Source: Actinobacteria bacterium HGW-Actinobacteria-4 (GTDB lineage: Bacteria; Actinomycetota; Actinomycetes; Actinomycetales; Demequinaceae). Taken from it: 64,000 bases of DNA. A model generated the notes under the pieces. The model was not told the origin of the DNA. It did no database searches and worked only from the letters and a program-made list of their open reading frames with translations. The DNA is taken from positions 1 to 64,000 of the forward strand of contig PHEW01000003.1 in NCBI GenBank assembly GCA_002841315.1, written 5' to 3'. The position numbers were made by a program, and so were the translations under genes. Below are positions 10,369-20,009 of the stretch, piece after piece (the first letter of the stretch is position 1; every line of letters begins with the position of its first letter).

Positions 10369-11565
10369 CTAGGCGGGCCGGATTAGGTTCCGCAGCGAGG
10401 ACTGGATGGCGACGGTGGCGGCACCGCGGGCCCACCCGGGAAAGCCACTGTCGTCTATGCGAATCTCGAGCGAGTGCGAGTCAGGGTCGCGGTCCTCCGC
10501 CAATTGCTGACGCATGTGAGAGCCTGCAACGTCCAGGAGGGCCAGCCCTTCGCCGCTCAGGACAACTACCTCGACCATGGCTAAGTTAGCGACCAGCGCG
10601 AGCAGCCGTCCCAGCCCGCGGGCGGCGGCCGTGACGATGTCGGAACACACCGTGTCGCCTTCCCTGGCGAGCGTGATGATCTCGCTGAAGTCGAGCTTGC
10701 GCTGGAGCGCCACACTCGCCTGAGCCTCGATGCTCGGAATCGACAGGACTGCCGTCGAACATCCGCGGTGGCCTGCGATGCACCGGGGGCCAGCGGGGTC
10801 GAGCGGGATGTGACCGGCGAGGCCAAGTCCCATGTCGCGAATCCGCACTACTTGATCGTCGCGCACCAGCCCCAAGCCAATGCCCGCGCCAATGGTCACG
10901 ACGGCGAAGTCCGATACTCCGCGTCCAAGCCCAAACCAGTGTTCGCCAGCGGTGAGGGCGGAAAGGTCGTTGTCGACAATGACAGGTAGCTGAAGGTTGT
11001 TCTCGAGGAAGTCCGCCAAAGGAACGTCGCGCCACCCCAGGAACGGGGCACGGTCAACCGTCCGCCCATCCACGGCGGAGCCTCCCAAAGAGACGCCGAC
11101 GGCGACCACGTTGGAGTCGCCAGCGAGTTCGCGCACCAGCTCGGTGACGGCCTTGACCACCACGGCTGGCTCGTGAGACTCGAGCGACCGGCGGGCCGTC
11201 GCGATTTCGCTCACCACGATGTCGGTGAGAACCGCGAAGGCTTCGTCACCGGTGAGCTTGACGCCCACGAAGCGACGGTCGCCAGGCGCGGCAACCAGCG
11301 GACGCGAAGGCCGCCCAGGGCCCTCAAGGGGTTCAGAGGTCTCCACCACGAGGCCCCGGTCAAGCAGGGGCTTGGCCGCGCGCGTCATCGTCGATTGGGA
11401 CAGCGACAATCGCGCGGCCAGTTCGGTTCGAGAGACAGGGCCACGGGCCAAGATGATTGACAGCGCGGCGAGCTCGACGTCGCCGCCGCGCACGCCAAGG
11501 GAGTCTCGTGCCGAGCTTTCCATCAGCTGATTCCTCCCGCCTTCTTCCCGTTGGAAACTCAGCAT
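10369..11565 (-). CDS. ROK-family transcriptional regulator
   Basis: N-terminal HTH plus ROK ATPase-like fold (VTIGAGIGLGLV, GHIPLDPAGPRCIAGHRGCSTAV). Confidence 0.85.
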   Translation of the reverse strand: MLSFQREEGGRNQLMESSARDSLGVRGGDVELAALSIILARGPVSRTELAARLSLSQSTMTRAAKPLLDRGLVVETSEPLEGPGRPSRPLVAAPGDRRFVGVKLTGDEAFAVLTDIVVSEIATARRSLESHEPAVVVKAVTELVRELAGDSNVVAVGVSLGGSAVDGRTVDRAPFLGWRDVPLADFLENNLQLPVIVDNDLSALTAGEHWFGLGRGVSDFAVVTIGAGIGLGLVRDDQVVRIRDMGLGLAGHIPLDPAGPRCIAGHRGCSTAVLSIPSIEAQASVALQRKLDFSEIITLAREGDTVCSDIVTAAARGLGRLLALVANLAMVEVVVLSGEGLALLDVAGSHMRQQLAEDRDPDSHSLEIRIDDSGFPGWARGAATVAIQSSLRNLIRPA

Positions 11566-11595
11566 GCCATAGCGAGGCGCGTAACGCCCTAGACC

Positions 11596-13722
11596 CTAGG
11601 TTCGCTGAGCCATGATGAGAATTGCCTCTTCAGGCCACAAGATGGGCGGGCGCAGGCCCACCGAGGCAAGCGCGGCTCCGGTGATCTCGAATCCGTCCAT
11701 CCATGAGGGCGCTCGCCTTTGGACCGACGCGGGTGCGCCGAAGGCCTGGGTCCGGACCCGGTAGGTTGCCGTGGGGTCGAGGCCGGGGACGCGAAAGGCC
11801 GCCGGGCGAGTGCCCGCGGTGGTGGTGAGTTGCACATACGCGAAGATCGCCTCGGAGCGGTCATGAGAGACCACGCCGTGAACAAGCGCGCTTGGATCCG
11901 GGTGCTCCACCCGCACCGTGCGCCCTCCGTGCAGCAGCGCGCGTTGCTCGCGGTAGAAGGCGGTCCACTCCGTGAGCACGGTGAGTTCCTCCTCGGTGGC
12001 GTCGAGCAGGTTCCATTCAATCCCGGCGTGTCCAAAGAGCGCGGTGATCACCCGCATCTGTGCGCTGTGCAACCTGCCCGTGCCGTGGGACACCGTAGGG
12101 CCCACGTGGGTACCGAGCATCTCTGGCGGGATCACCAGACTGGTCCACCGCTGGATCTCTTGGCGCTCAAGAGCGTCGTTTTGATCCGAAGTCCAGAAGC
12201 GATCGGCGTGGAATGCCATGCCGAGGTCGATCCTGCCGCCTCCCGACGCGCACGATTCGATCTCGAGTCCAGGGTTGCGGCGCCGTAGCTCGTCGAGGAT
12301 GTCGTAGAGGGCCTCGGTCTGGCGGCGAACGGCCGGGTGACCCTGATGGCCGGGGTCGGTGAGGAATCTGTTGTGGTCCCACTTGATGTAGTCCACCTGG
12401 TACTCGGCGATGACTGCGTGGACCTGTTCAAGGACGTGCTCCACCACTTCAGGGTTGGTGAGGTCGAGCACGAGTTGGTGGCGGGCAAGCGGGGGCACCC
12501 GTCCGGGCACCTGGAGAATCCAGTCCGGATGGGCCACGTACAGTTCCGAATCTGGGTTGACCATCTCGCCCTCAAACCACAGGCCAAACTGCATCCCTAG
12601 CGCGCGGACCCTGTCGACCAGCGGAGCCAGTCCGTCCGGCCACACGTCGCGAGAGACTACCCAGTCGCCCAAGCCGGACCAATCGTCGCGACGGCTTCCG
12701 AACCATCCGTCGTCAAGGACGAACCGCTCCACCCCAATGGCGGCTGCGCGATCCGCCAACCGAAGCAGGGTGTCGAGGTTGTGGTCGAAGTAGACCGCCT
12801 CCCACACGTTCAAGGTGAGCGGGCGAGGGCTCGAGGGGTGCTCAGCCCTGGCACGCAGCCACGCGTGAGAGCGAGCGCCCAGTCCGTCCAGGCCCTCGTT
12901 GGAGTAGAACGCTGCTACGGTGGGCGCGCGGTAGTGGTCGCCGGGAGCGATTTCTGCTTCGCCGGGTTCAATCAGTTCGCCCGCTCCCAACGCGGCGCGT
13001 CCGGTCACGGCACGCTCGGCGAGGTGACGTGAGTTACCGCTCCACAGCAGGCCCAGGCCCCACACCTCGCCGCGTTCGGTGCCGGCATCAGCGGTTAGTG
13101 CGCATTGCACAATCGTGTAGTCGTGACCCGAGCGGCCCTCGCGGCTCTCGCGCAGGCGTAGGCCCGGGGTCAGGGGTTGGCGCTGGGGCTGGCGTTCGCG
13201 TAGCCACCTGCCGGTGAAGTCCAGCGTGTCCGTGGCGCGGTCGGGGACCGGTAGCCAGACTGCGAGTTCATCAAGGGTGTAGGTGGTGGTTCCCTCGTTG
13301 TGAAGGGTGAAGTCGATCAGCAGCACGCCCTGATCCGTGATGATGAAGGACTGCTCGAGCCGCAGCTCGAGCGCGTCGTCCACAAGGGCCACGCGGCAGT
13401 GCTGGTCATCGTGCTCAACGTCGCGGATGGTGAACTTGGGGGAGAAGCCCAGGTCCCCGCGGTGACCACGGATCGCCGGGCGGCCGGTGAAGCCGCGGGA
13501 GGACTCGCGGAGCATCCCCGGATCGGTGGGATCGTCCAGATCGCTGTGCGGGATGCCTCCGTCAACGAGCGTCCGGAGTGTGGCGGGCGGGACTTCGCCA
13601 AGGCTCGTGCCCCAGTGCAGGACAATCGGATGGCCTGACTCCAGGTCGAGTATCAGCTCGACGCCGCCGGATCGAAGGATGACGCAGGTGTCGTCGAGCA
13701 TGTCTGGAACAGCGGTGAGCAT
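11596..13722 (-). CDS. GH36 alpha-galactosidase
   Basis: VERFVLDDGWFGSRRDD, YIKWDHNR, IESCASGGGRIDLG signatures. Confidence 0.92.
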   Translation of the reverse strand: MLTAVPDMLDDTCVILRSGGVELILDLESGHPIVLHWGTSLGEVPPATLRTLVDGGIPHSDLDDPTDPGMLRESSRGFTGRPAIRGHRGDLGFSPKFTIRDVEHDDQHCRVALVDDALELRLEQSFIITDQGVLLIDFTLHNEGTTTYTLDELAVWLPVPDRATDTLDFTGRWLRERQPQRQPLTPGLRLRESREGRSGHDYTIVQCALTADAGTERGEVWGLGLLWSGNSRHLAERAVTGRAALGAGELIEPGEAEIAPGDHYRAPTVAAFYSNEGLDGLGARSHAWLRARAEHPSSPRPLTLNVWEAVYFDHNLDTLLRLADRAAAIGVERFVLDDGWFGSRRDDWSGLGDWVVSRDVWPDGLAPLVDRVRALGMQFGLWFEGEMVNPDSELYVAHPDWILQVPGRVPPLARHQLVLDLTNPEVVEHVLEQVHAVIAEYQVDYIKWDHNRFLTDPGHQGHPAVRRQTEALYDILDELRRRNPGLEIESCASGGGRIDLGMAFHADRFWTSDQNDALERQEIQRWTSLVIPPEMLGTHVGPTVSHGTGRLHSAQMRVITALFGHAGIEWNLLDATEEELTVLTEWTAFYREQRALLHGGRTVRVEHPDPSALVHGVVSHDRSEAIFAYVQLTTTAGTRPAAFRVPGLDPTATYRVRTQAFGAPASVQRRAPSWMDGFEITGAALASVGLRPPILWPEEAILIMAQRT

Positions 13723-13743
13723 GGGGCCCTTTCACGGTGAGGG

Positions 13744-13782
13744 GCCCTTCCTCCGGGACGCTAGGTGTCCCGGAGGAAGGGC
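13744..13782 (-). terminator. Perfect 16-bp intercistronic hairpin between SBP and alpha-galactosidase genes
   Basis: GCCCTTCCTCCGGGAC - GCTAGGT - GTCCCGGAGGAAGGGC; no T-run. Confidence 0.8.
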
Positions 13783-13805
13783 GGTTGGTGGTGGAGAAGT
13801 GGTTG

Positions 13806-15167
13806 CTACTCGAACAGTTGGTTCACTTGTTCGTTGGCACGAACCAGCGAGTCAGTGCCTGCAGCTCCCGACATGATTCCTTCCATGGCGGGGGTCATGA
13901 TCGCGTTGACGTCGGACTTCTTGTCAGTGATCGGGTACAGCACGGTGGTGCCGTTCTCGACGTGCTGCGTGAAGGCGGTGACGTCCACGCCCTTGGCTTC
14001 GAAGGCCGCGATGGCCTTGTCAGTCGAGGTGGAGATGGCGGGGAACACCACGGCGGCGTCACCCACAACGTCCTGGCAGGCAGCGGAGCCGAGGTACTTG
14101 ACCCATTCCCACGCCGCGTCAGGGTTCTTGGCGGTCTTGGAGATGTTGTCCGCGAGACCGTTGAACATCGAGGCGTTGGAGCCGTTGGGTCCTACCGGAG
14201 TCGCGGCGACGCCTGGAGTGAAGGTGTCGCTCACGGCGCCAAAGACGTGCCCGGTCATCCACGAGCCGTTCGGCACGATCGCCGCGTTGCCTGCGATCAG
14301 CTGGTCGGCCCAGCTGATTCCCTGCTGAGCGGCAAAGGAAGGCATGTAGCCCTTCTCGACCAGTCCGTACCACCAGCCGATGGTCGCTGCGAAGCGCTCA
14401 TCGTCGTAGTTGTAGGACGTTGCCCACACGCCGTCGGTCTGAGTCCAGCCCAGCGTTGCCGTCAGGAAGGACCACTGCGTCTGGCCGTCGGCCCCGCCGG
14501 AGTTTTCCATCCACAAGCCGTAGGTTTCGACGTTGCGCTTGTCGAAGCCGGGCTCGTTGCCACGGACACCGTTCTTGTCGATCGTCAAGCTCGCGATGAG
14601 CTCTTCGTAGGTGCCACCGTCCTGCGGGTTCCAGGTGAGGGAGTTGAGCTCCTCGGTCGTGTAGCCTGCGGCTTCGGTCATCTGAGCGTTGTAGAACAGT
14701 GCGACGGTGTCGAAGTCCTTGGGAAGGCCGTACTGCTTGCCGTCCGGACCCTTCCACAGGTCAACGAGTCCGTCTTGGTAGATGGACATGTCGAGGCCAT
14801 CTCGCGCAATGTAGTCATCGAGCGGGAGTACCTGGCCATTGCTCTGGAACTGGGGGTAGAACGCGACGTGGCTGGTGAAGACGTCATAGTTGGCGCCGGA
14901 CACGAAGCCGGTGGTGATCTTGCTCCAGTAGTCGTCCCAGCCGATCTGCTCGACGTCTACCTTGTACTGGGGGTTCGCCGCGGCGAAGTCAGTAGCGCAC
15001 TGCTGGTAGGCGGGAAGCTGGTTCGAGTCCCAGAGTCCGTAGCTAATGGTCGTGACGTCACCGTTGGTGCCGCCAGTGGTGGCACCGTCCGGGTCTGCGG
15101 TCGAGCAGCCGGCCAGGGTGCCAAGGGCGACCGCGAGCACGGCGGCGGTAATAGGAGACTTCTTCAT
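13806..15167 (-). CDS. Sugar ABC transporter substrate-binding lipoprotein
   Basis: Lipobox LAGCS; SBP architecture; flanked by two permeases. Confidence 0.9.
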   Translation of the reverse strand: MKKSPITAAVLAVALGTLAGCSTADPDGATTGGTNGDVTTISYGLWDSNQLPAYQQCATDFAAANPQYKVDVEQIGWDDYWSKITTGFVSGANYDVFTSHVAFYPQFQSNGQVLPLDDYIARDGLDMSIYQDGLVDLWKGPDGKQYGLPKDFDTVALFYNAQMTEAAGYTTEELNSLTWNPQDGGTYEELIASLTIDKNGVRGNEPGFDKRNVETYGLWMENSGGADGQTQWSFLTATLGWTQTDGVWATSYNYDDERFAATIGWWYGLVEKGYMPSFAAQQGISWADQLIAGNAAIVPNGSWMTGHVFGAVSDTFTPGVAATPVGPNGSNASMFNGLADNISKTAKNPDAAWEWVKYLGSAACQDVVGDAAVVFPAISTSTDKAIAAFEAKGVDVTAFTQHVENGTTVLYPITDKKSDVNAIMTPAMEGIMSGAAGTDSLVRANEQVNQLFE

Positions 15168-15257
15168 CGAGGTCCTCCTCCTTCTGTTATGGGTGGTTGG
15201 TGCATGAGATGCGCTTGGTTGGCGCCTTCGAGGTGGGAGCGACGCCCGTCGGCGTCA

Positions 15258-16193
15258 TCACTTCACCCCTGAAGATTGAATGGAGCCGACGATCCGACGG
15301 CCAAAGACGAGCACGAGAATGAAGATCGGGATGGCGGCGATCAGCGCGCCCGCCATGAGGCCTGCCCAGTCGGGGCTTCCTTGGGGCGTCTGCGACCGGA
15401 AGATGCCGAGTCCGACGGTGAGCAAGGTGGACTCCTCGGTGCGGCCTACGAGTAGCGGCCACAGGTAGTCGTTCCAGTAGAAGATGAACTGGAGGATGCT
15501 GATGGTGATGATCTGCGGCCACACGATGGGTAGCGCCACCTGGGAGAAGATTCGCCATTGACCCGCGCCGTCAATCACGGCGGCCTCAATGAAGCTGCGG
15601 TTCACTCCCAGGAAGAACTGCCGCAGGAAGAACACCACGAACGGCGAGAAGAACATCGCGGGCAGCGCTATCCCCAGATACGAGTTCAGCAATCCCAGGT
15701 CGCGCACCAGCAGGAAGTTCGGCAACAGGGTGAACATGCCGGGCACCAGCAGGGCCACCAAGAAGATCGAGAACACAGTGTCGCGGCCACGCCACTCGAG
15801 CAGCGCGAAGGCGTAGGCGGCCATGGCGCTGAACATGATCTGGAACACCGTGATGAGCGTGCACACGATGATCGAGTTGATCAGGTATTGGGTGAAGTCG
15901 ATGCTGCCTACCGAACCGCCCTCCGCCATGGCCTCTTCGGTGGTAGCGAGTCCTAGGACGCGACGGATGGGCCCGAGCGTGGGCTCGACGGGCAGCAGGC
16001 TGAGCGGCTCCGAGAACATCGCGCGGTTGTTGCTGAACGCCGTGCGAATCATCCAGTAGAACGGGAACAGCGTCGCGAACACCACGAGGCCGATGGACGT
16101 CCAGCCCAGGATGCGGGGGACCGGGCGTGTCATGGACCGGAACAGGGAGTCTCCGGGGTGGCTGCGGTTCCGCATGCGTTTGGTGGCGGCCAT
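15258..16193 (-). CDS. Carbohydrate ABC transporter permease (MalG type)
   Basis: EAAVIDGAGQWRIFSQVALPIVWPQ EAA loop; multi-TM. Confidence 0.9.
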   Translation of the reverse strand: MAATKRMRNRSHPGDSLFRSMTRPVPRILGWTSIGLVVFATLFPFYWMIRTAFSNNRAMFSEPLSLLPVEPTLGPIRRVLGLATTEEAMAEGGSVGSIDFTQYLINSIIVCTLITVFQIMFSAMAAYAFALLEWRGRDTVFSIFLVALLVPGMFTLLPNFLLVRDLGLLNSYLGIALPAMFFSPFVVFFLRQFFLGVNRSFIEAAVIDGAGQWRIFSQVALPIVWPQIITISILQFIFYWNDYLWPLLVGRTEESTLLTVGLGIFRSQTPQGSPDWAGLMAGALIAAIPIFILVLVFGRRIVGSIQSSGVK

Positions 16194-16194
16194 G

Positions 16195-17127
16195 TCAGCG
16201 CTCCAAGTCAGAGTGTCCGGCGCGTAGCACGCGCATCTGGATGAGGGCTATTGAGGCGAGGATGAGCATCAGAATCACCGAGAGCGCGCTCGCGTATCCA
16301 AAGTCGAAGCGCGTGAAGGCGAGGTTGTAGATGTAGTAGGTGATCGCGTTGGTGGCGTCCACTGGTCCGCCCCTGGTCGTGACGGCGATGGTGTCAAAGA
16401 TCTGGAATGACCCCACCACGGTGACCACCAACACGAAGGCAAGCACCGGGCGTAGGAGCGGCAACGTGATGCTGCGGAACACGCGGAACTCGCCGGCACC
16501 GTCAACGTCGGCCGCCTCGTAGACGTCGTGAGGGATAGCTTGGAGTCCCGCGAAGATCAGTAGTGTGGTGTAGCCGAGGTGTCGCCACACGTTGACCATC
16601 GCGATGGTGACCATCGCCCATTGAGAGTCGCCAAAGAATCCGATGCGATCCAGACCCACGGCACTGATCGCCGAGTTGATGAGTCCCAGGTTGTAGTCCG
16701 CGAGCCAGTACCAGACAAGCGCCACAATCACGTTGGCGATCAGGTAGGGGAGCATGACAACGCCGCGGATGAACATGGACCGCGTGAAGCGGTGTAGCAG
16801 GACCGCTAGACCCAGCGCGGCGATGGTTTGAACCACGATGTTGATTGCGACGTATTGAAGCGTGACGGCCATCGACCTCCAGAACACGGGGTCGGAGATC
16901 AGCTTCTGGTAGTTGTCCCCGCCCACGAACTCGGGATCGCTCAGGAGGTTGTAGTCGGTGAAGCTTAAGTAGAGGCCGCGGACGGCCGGCCACGCGAAGA
17001 ACACGAGGAAGCCAATCAGCGCCGGAAGCAGGAACATGAGGGCCGGGGCAAGCTGGCCATAGCGTCGAGAAACCCGGACCGCGAGGGCGGGTTTCGTGGA
17101 GAGGGGCGTCGTTGCCACTCGGATCAC
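16195..17127 (-). CDS. Carbohydrate ABC transporter permease (MalF type)
   Basis: YEAADVDGAGEFRVFRSITLPLLRP EAA loop; multi-TM. Confidence 0.9.
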   Translation of the reverse strand: MIRVATTPLSTKPALAVRVSRRYGQLAPALMFLLPALIGFLVFFAWPAVRGLYLSFTDYNLLSDPEFVGGDNYQKLISDPVFWRSMAVTLQYVAINIVVQTIAALGLAVLLHRFTRSMFIRGVVMLPYLIANVIVALVWYWLADYNLGLINSAISAVGLDRIGFFGDSQWAMVTIAMVNVWRHLGYTTLLIFAGLQAIPHDVYEAADVDGAGEFRVFRSITLPLLRPVLAFVLVVTVVGSFQIFDTIAVTTRGGPVDATNAITYYIYNLAFTRFDFGYASALSVILMLILASIALIQMRVLRAGHSDLER

Positions 17128-17137
17128 CTCCGATTAA

Positions 17138-17152
17138 CTTGCGTTATGCAAG
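17138..17152. promoter_or_regulatory. Candidate operator for the alpha-galactoside operon
   Basis: CTTGC-gttat-GCAAG dyad immediately upstream of the first permease. Confidence 0.4.
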
Positions 17153-17279
17153 CAACGGTAGGGCCATGGTCCTGCTTTGTCAAGGCCCAATTGCAATCTG
17201 GGCCTGGCATTGCTCGCGTTACGGTAGCAATGAGCGTGCCGATGGCACTGGACGGCCGCCCTAGGACCTTTCGCGATGC

Positions 17280-17304
17280 AACCTACGCGACCGTAGGTTA
17301 CGAT
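17280..17304. promoter_or_regulatory. Palindromic operator overlapping the -10 of the acyl-CoA synthetase gene
   Basis: AACCTACG-CGAC-CGTAGGTT (17280-17299) abutting TACGAT (17299-17304), 6 nt before ATG. Confidence 0.65.
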
Positions 17305-17310
17305 CAAATC

Positions 17311-19107
17311 ATGCGCACCGTAGCGTCTTCGCCAACCCTCGTAGACCGTCACGAGATCACCCACCTGACGGCTCTGCTGGCAGCCCGCGCCCACGCCAAA
17401 CCCCGGGCAGTCTTCGCCGAGGTCAAGGATCGCGACGGGGCGTGGCACGAGGTCACGTTGGGCGATTTTCGCACCCGCGTCAACGCTGTCGCCAAAGGCC
17501 TGATCGCCTCTGGCGTGGAGCCCGGTGACCGTGTGGGGATTATGGGCGACACCACCTACGAGTGGTCTGTCATGGACTTCGCCATCCTTGCCGCCGGCGC
17601 GATCAGCGTGCCCGTCTACCCGTCGTCATCTGCCACACAGGTGGAATGGATGGCGGCCGACGCTGGCATCAGTGTGATTGCCGTGGACACCGGAGCGCGG
17701 GCGGGCTTGGTTGCCCACGCCGCGAGCAGCGTCGTGGCGTTGGATGCCATGGGCCTGGACGGCCTCGCAGCGAAAGGCGCTGAAGTCCTGGATGCGGAAC
17801 TCGACGCTCGCACCGAGAACCTCAGTCCAGAGGACATCGCGACCATCATCTACACGTCCGGAACAACAGGCCGTCCCAAGGGCGCGATGCTCTCTCACGG
17901 CAACTTCGTGGAGCAGGTGCTCAACATTGAGCGGGACCCCAACTTTGGGGGGTTCGTCGCGGGAGACGCGCGCCTGCTGTTGTTCCTGCCGCTTGCCCAT
18001 GTGTTTGGTCGCATCGCGATGATTCTGGCAATGTCCGCGGGGGCGGTCATTGGCTACGCTCCAACCCACACCACACTGGCCGCTGACCTGGCGTCCTTCC
18101 GCCCCACCTTCATGGTGTTGGTGCCGCGCGTCCTCGAGACCGTCTACAACAAGGCCGATGCTGCCCAGACGGGGGCGAAGAAGCGCATCTTCCGGTGGGC
18201 GGCGCGGGTGGCACGCCAGCACGCCAAGGCGTGCGAAGGTGGCACCCCAGCGCGGGGACTGCGGATCCGCCTGGCGATCGCTGACCGGCTGGTGCTATCC
18301 AAGATCCGCGCGCGCCTGGGCGGCCAGCTCCGGTATGCGCTGTCCGGCGGGGCGCGGCTCAACGAGGATGTGGGTCACTTCTTTGAAGGTGTAGGCGTCA
18401 CGGTGCTGCAGGGCTATGGGCTCACGGAGACCACCGCGGCCGCCATGGGAACCCCCGAATCCGCCAGGGTGATGGGCACCGTGGGCAGGCCCATCGCGGG
18501 CAACGAGATGGCGCTCGCGGATGACGGCGAGATCATGCTGCGCGGCGCAAGCTTGTTCCACGGTTACTGGAATGACCCCCACGCCACCGCCCAAGTCATG
18601 CATGACGGCTGGTTCGCCACCGGAGACACGGGTGTGATGGTGGACGGTGCCCTCAGCATCGTGGGCCGCAAGAAGGAAATCCTGGTGCTGTCCTCCGGCA
18701 AGAACGTCCAACCCGCAGTGCTCGAGAACTCGATGCGCTCCCACCCTGCGATTCAGGACTCGGTGGTGGTGGGCGATGGCAAGCACTTTGTGTCTGCCCT
18801 GGTCGCGCTCGATGAGGTGATGCTGCCCGCGTGGCTCAGTTCTCATGCCTTGCCGGACATGAGTGTAGAAGAGGCGGCCGCGAACTCGACGGTACGGGAG
18901 TTGATTTCGAGGGCGATAGCGCTCGCGAACGCGCAGGTGTCCCGCGCGGAGTCGATTCGCGAGTTCCGGATTCTGCCTGCCTCGTTTACGGAGGCCCGCG
19001 AGGAACTCACGGCGTCCCTCAAGACCCGGCGCGCGGTGATCATGGAGCACTACGCCAAGGTGGTCGACGAGATCTACTCGAAGGCGATGCCCACCTCGCA
19101 GCCCTGA
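17311..19107 (+). CDS. Long-chain fatty acid-CoA ligase (AMP-binding)
   Basis: IIYTSGTTGRPKGAMLSH; GYGLTETTAAAMG; GRKKEILVLSSGKNVQP; start set at MRTVASSPTL. Confidence 0.9.
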   Translation: MRTVASSPTLVDRHEITHLTALLAARAHAKPRAVFAEVKDRDGAWHEVTLGDFRTRVNAVAKGLIASGVEPGDRVGIMGDTTYEWSVMDFAILAAGAISVPVYPSSSATQVEWMAADAGISVIAVDTGARAGLVAHAASSVVALDAMGLDGLAAKGAEVLDAELDARTENLSPEDIATIIYTSGTTGRPKGAMLSHGNFVEQVLNIERDPNFGGFVAGDARLLLFLPLAHVFGRIAMILAMSAGAVIGYAPTHTTLAADLASFRPTFMVLVPRVLETVYNKADAAQTGAKKRIFRWAARVARQHAKACEGGTPARGLRIRLAIADRLVLSKIRARLGGQLRYALSGGARLNEDVGHFFEGVGVTVLQGYGLTETTAAAMGTPESARVMGTVGRPIAGNEMALADDGEIMLRGASLFHGYWNDPHATAQVMHDGWFATGDTGVMVDGALSIVGRKKEILVLSSGKNVQPAVLENSMRSHPAIQDSVVVGDGKHFVSALVALDEVMLPAWLSSHALPDMSVEEAAANSTVRELISRAIALANAQVSRAESIREFRILPASFTEAREELTASLKTRRAVIMEHYAKVVDEIYSKAMPTSQP

Positions 19108-19138
19108 CGCTCCCGCCGCCACTGATTAGGCTGGCGAC

Positions 19139-20005
19139 ATGACCGAACCCGCCTCCGTGGCGCCCTCAACCATGACGCTCGCCGACGGCCGCACGCTCGA
19201 GTACTACGACGCGCGCCGTAAGGACAGCGATCTTGTGGTCGTGTATCACCACGGGACCCCCAACATCGGCGAGCCTCCGCTGCCGGTCTTGGAAGCATCG
19301 GCCGCACGGGGGATTAGCTGGGTGTCGTTCAGCCGCCCCGGCTACGCTAACTCGACGCGGGTGAAGGGGCGCGCTGTCTCGCACGTCGCTGAGGATGTGG
19401 CGCAGGTAACCGATGCTCTGGGCGTGGAGCGCTTTGCGGTTCTGGGGCACTCGGGTGGAGGGCCGCACGCACTTGCTTGCGCGGCGTTGCTGCCTGACCG
19501 CGTGAGTGCCGTGGTGTCGATCGCGGGGCTCGCGCCGCTCTTGGTTGACGGGTTCGAGCGCGAGGGAGACGCTTGGTTTGAGGGCATGTACGCGGGAGGC
19601 AAGCTGGAGTTGAAGGCCGCCGTTGCAGGAGCGAAAGCGCTGCGCGCCCTGCTCTCGGAAGTGGAGTGGGATCCCGACATGTTCACGGCTGGGGACGTTG
19701 AAGCGTTTGGAGGGCCGTGGGGGTGGCTTCACCATGTGGTCGAGATGGCGAACGCGGGCGGCGTGAGCGGCATGATCGACGACAACCTCGCCTTTGTGCA
19801 CCCATGGGGGTTTGAGTTGGCGGACGTTGCGGCGCCTACGTTGCTAATGCACGGCGACCGCGACCGGATTGTGCCCGTGCGGCACAGCGAGTGGATCGCG
19901 GAGCGGCTGCCAGATGTAGAGGTGTGGCGCGAGGAGGAGCACAGTCATATCTCGGTGCTGATGCGCGCCGAGGACGCGCTGGACTGGATCGTGGCGCACC
20001 GCTGA
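19139..20005 (+). CDS. Alpha/beta hydrolase
   Basis: VLGHSGGGPHALA nucleophile elbow; C-terminal D...H pattern. Confidence 0.85.
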   Translation: MTEPASVAPSTMTLADGRTLEYYDARRKDSDLVVVYHHGTPNIGEPPLPVLEASAARGISWVSFSRPGYANSTRVKGRAVSHVAEDVAQVTDALGVERFAVLGHSGGGPHALACAALLPDRVSAVVSIAGLAPLLVDGFEREGDAWFEGMYAGGKLELKAAVAGAKALRALLSEVEWDPDMFTAGDVEAFGGPWGWLHHVVEMANAGGVSGMIDDNLAFVHPWGFELADVAAPTLLMHGDRDRIVPVRHSEWIAERLPDVEVWREEEHSHISVLMRAEDALDWIVAHR

Positions 20006-20009
20006 CTGG

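Noticed and set aside
13737-15272. 511-aa plus-strand ORF opposite the SBP gene
   Set aside because: Antisense artefact of high GC; the minus strand encodes a clear lipoprotein SBP in an ABC operon.
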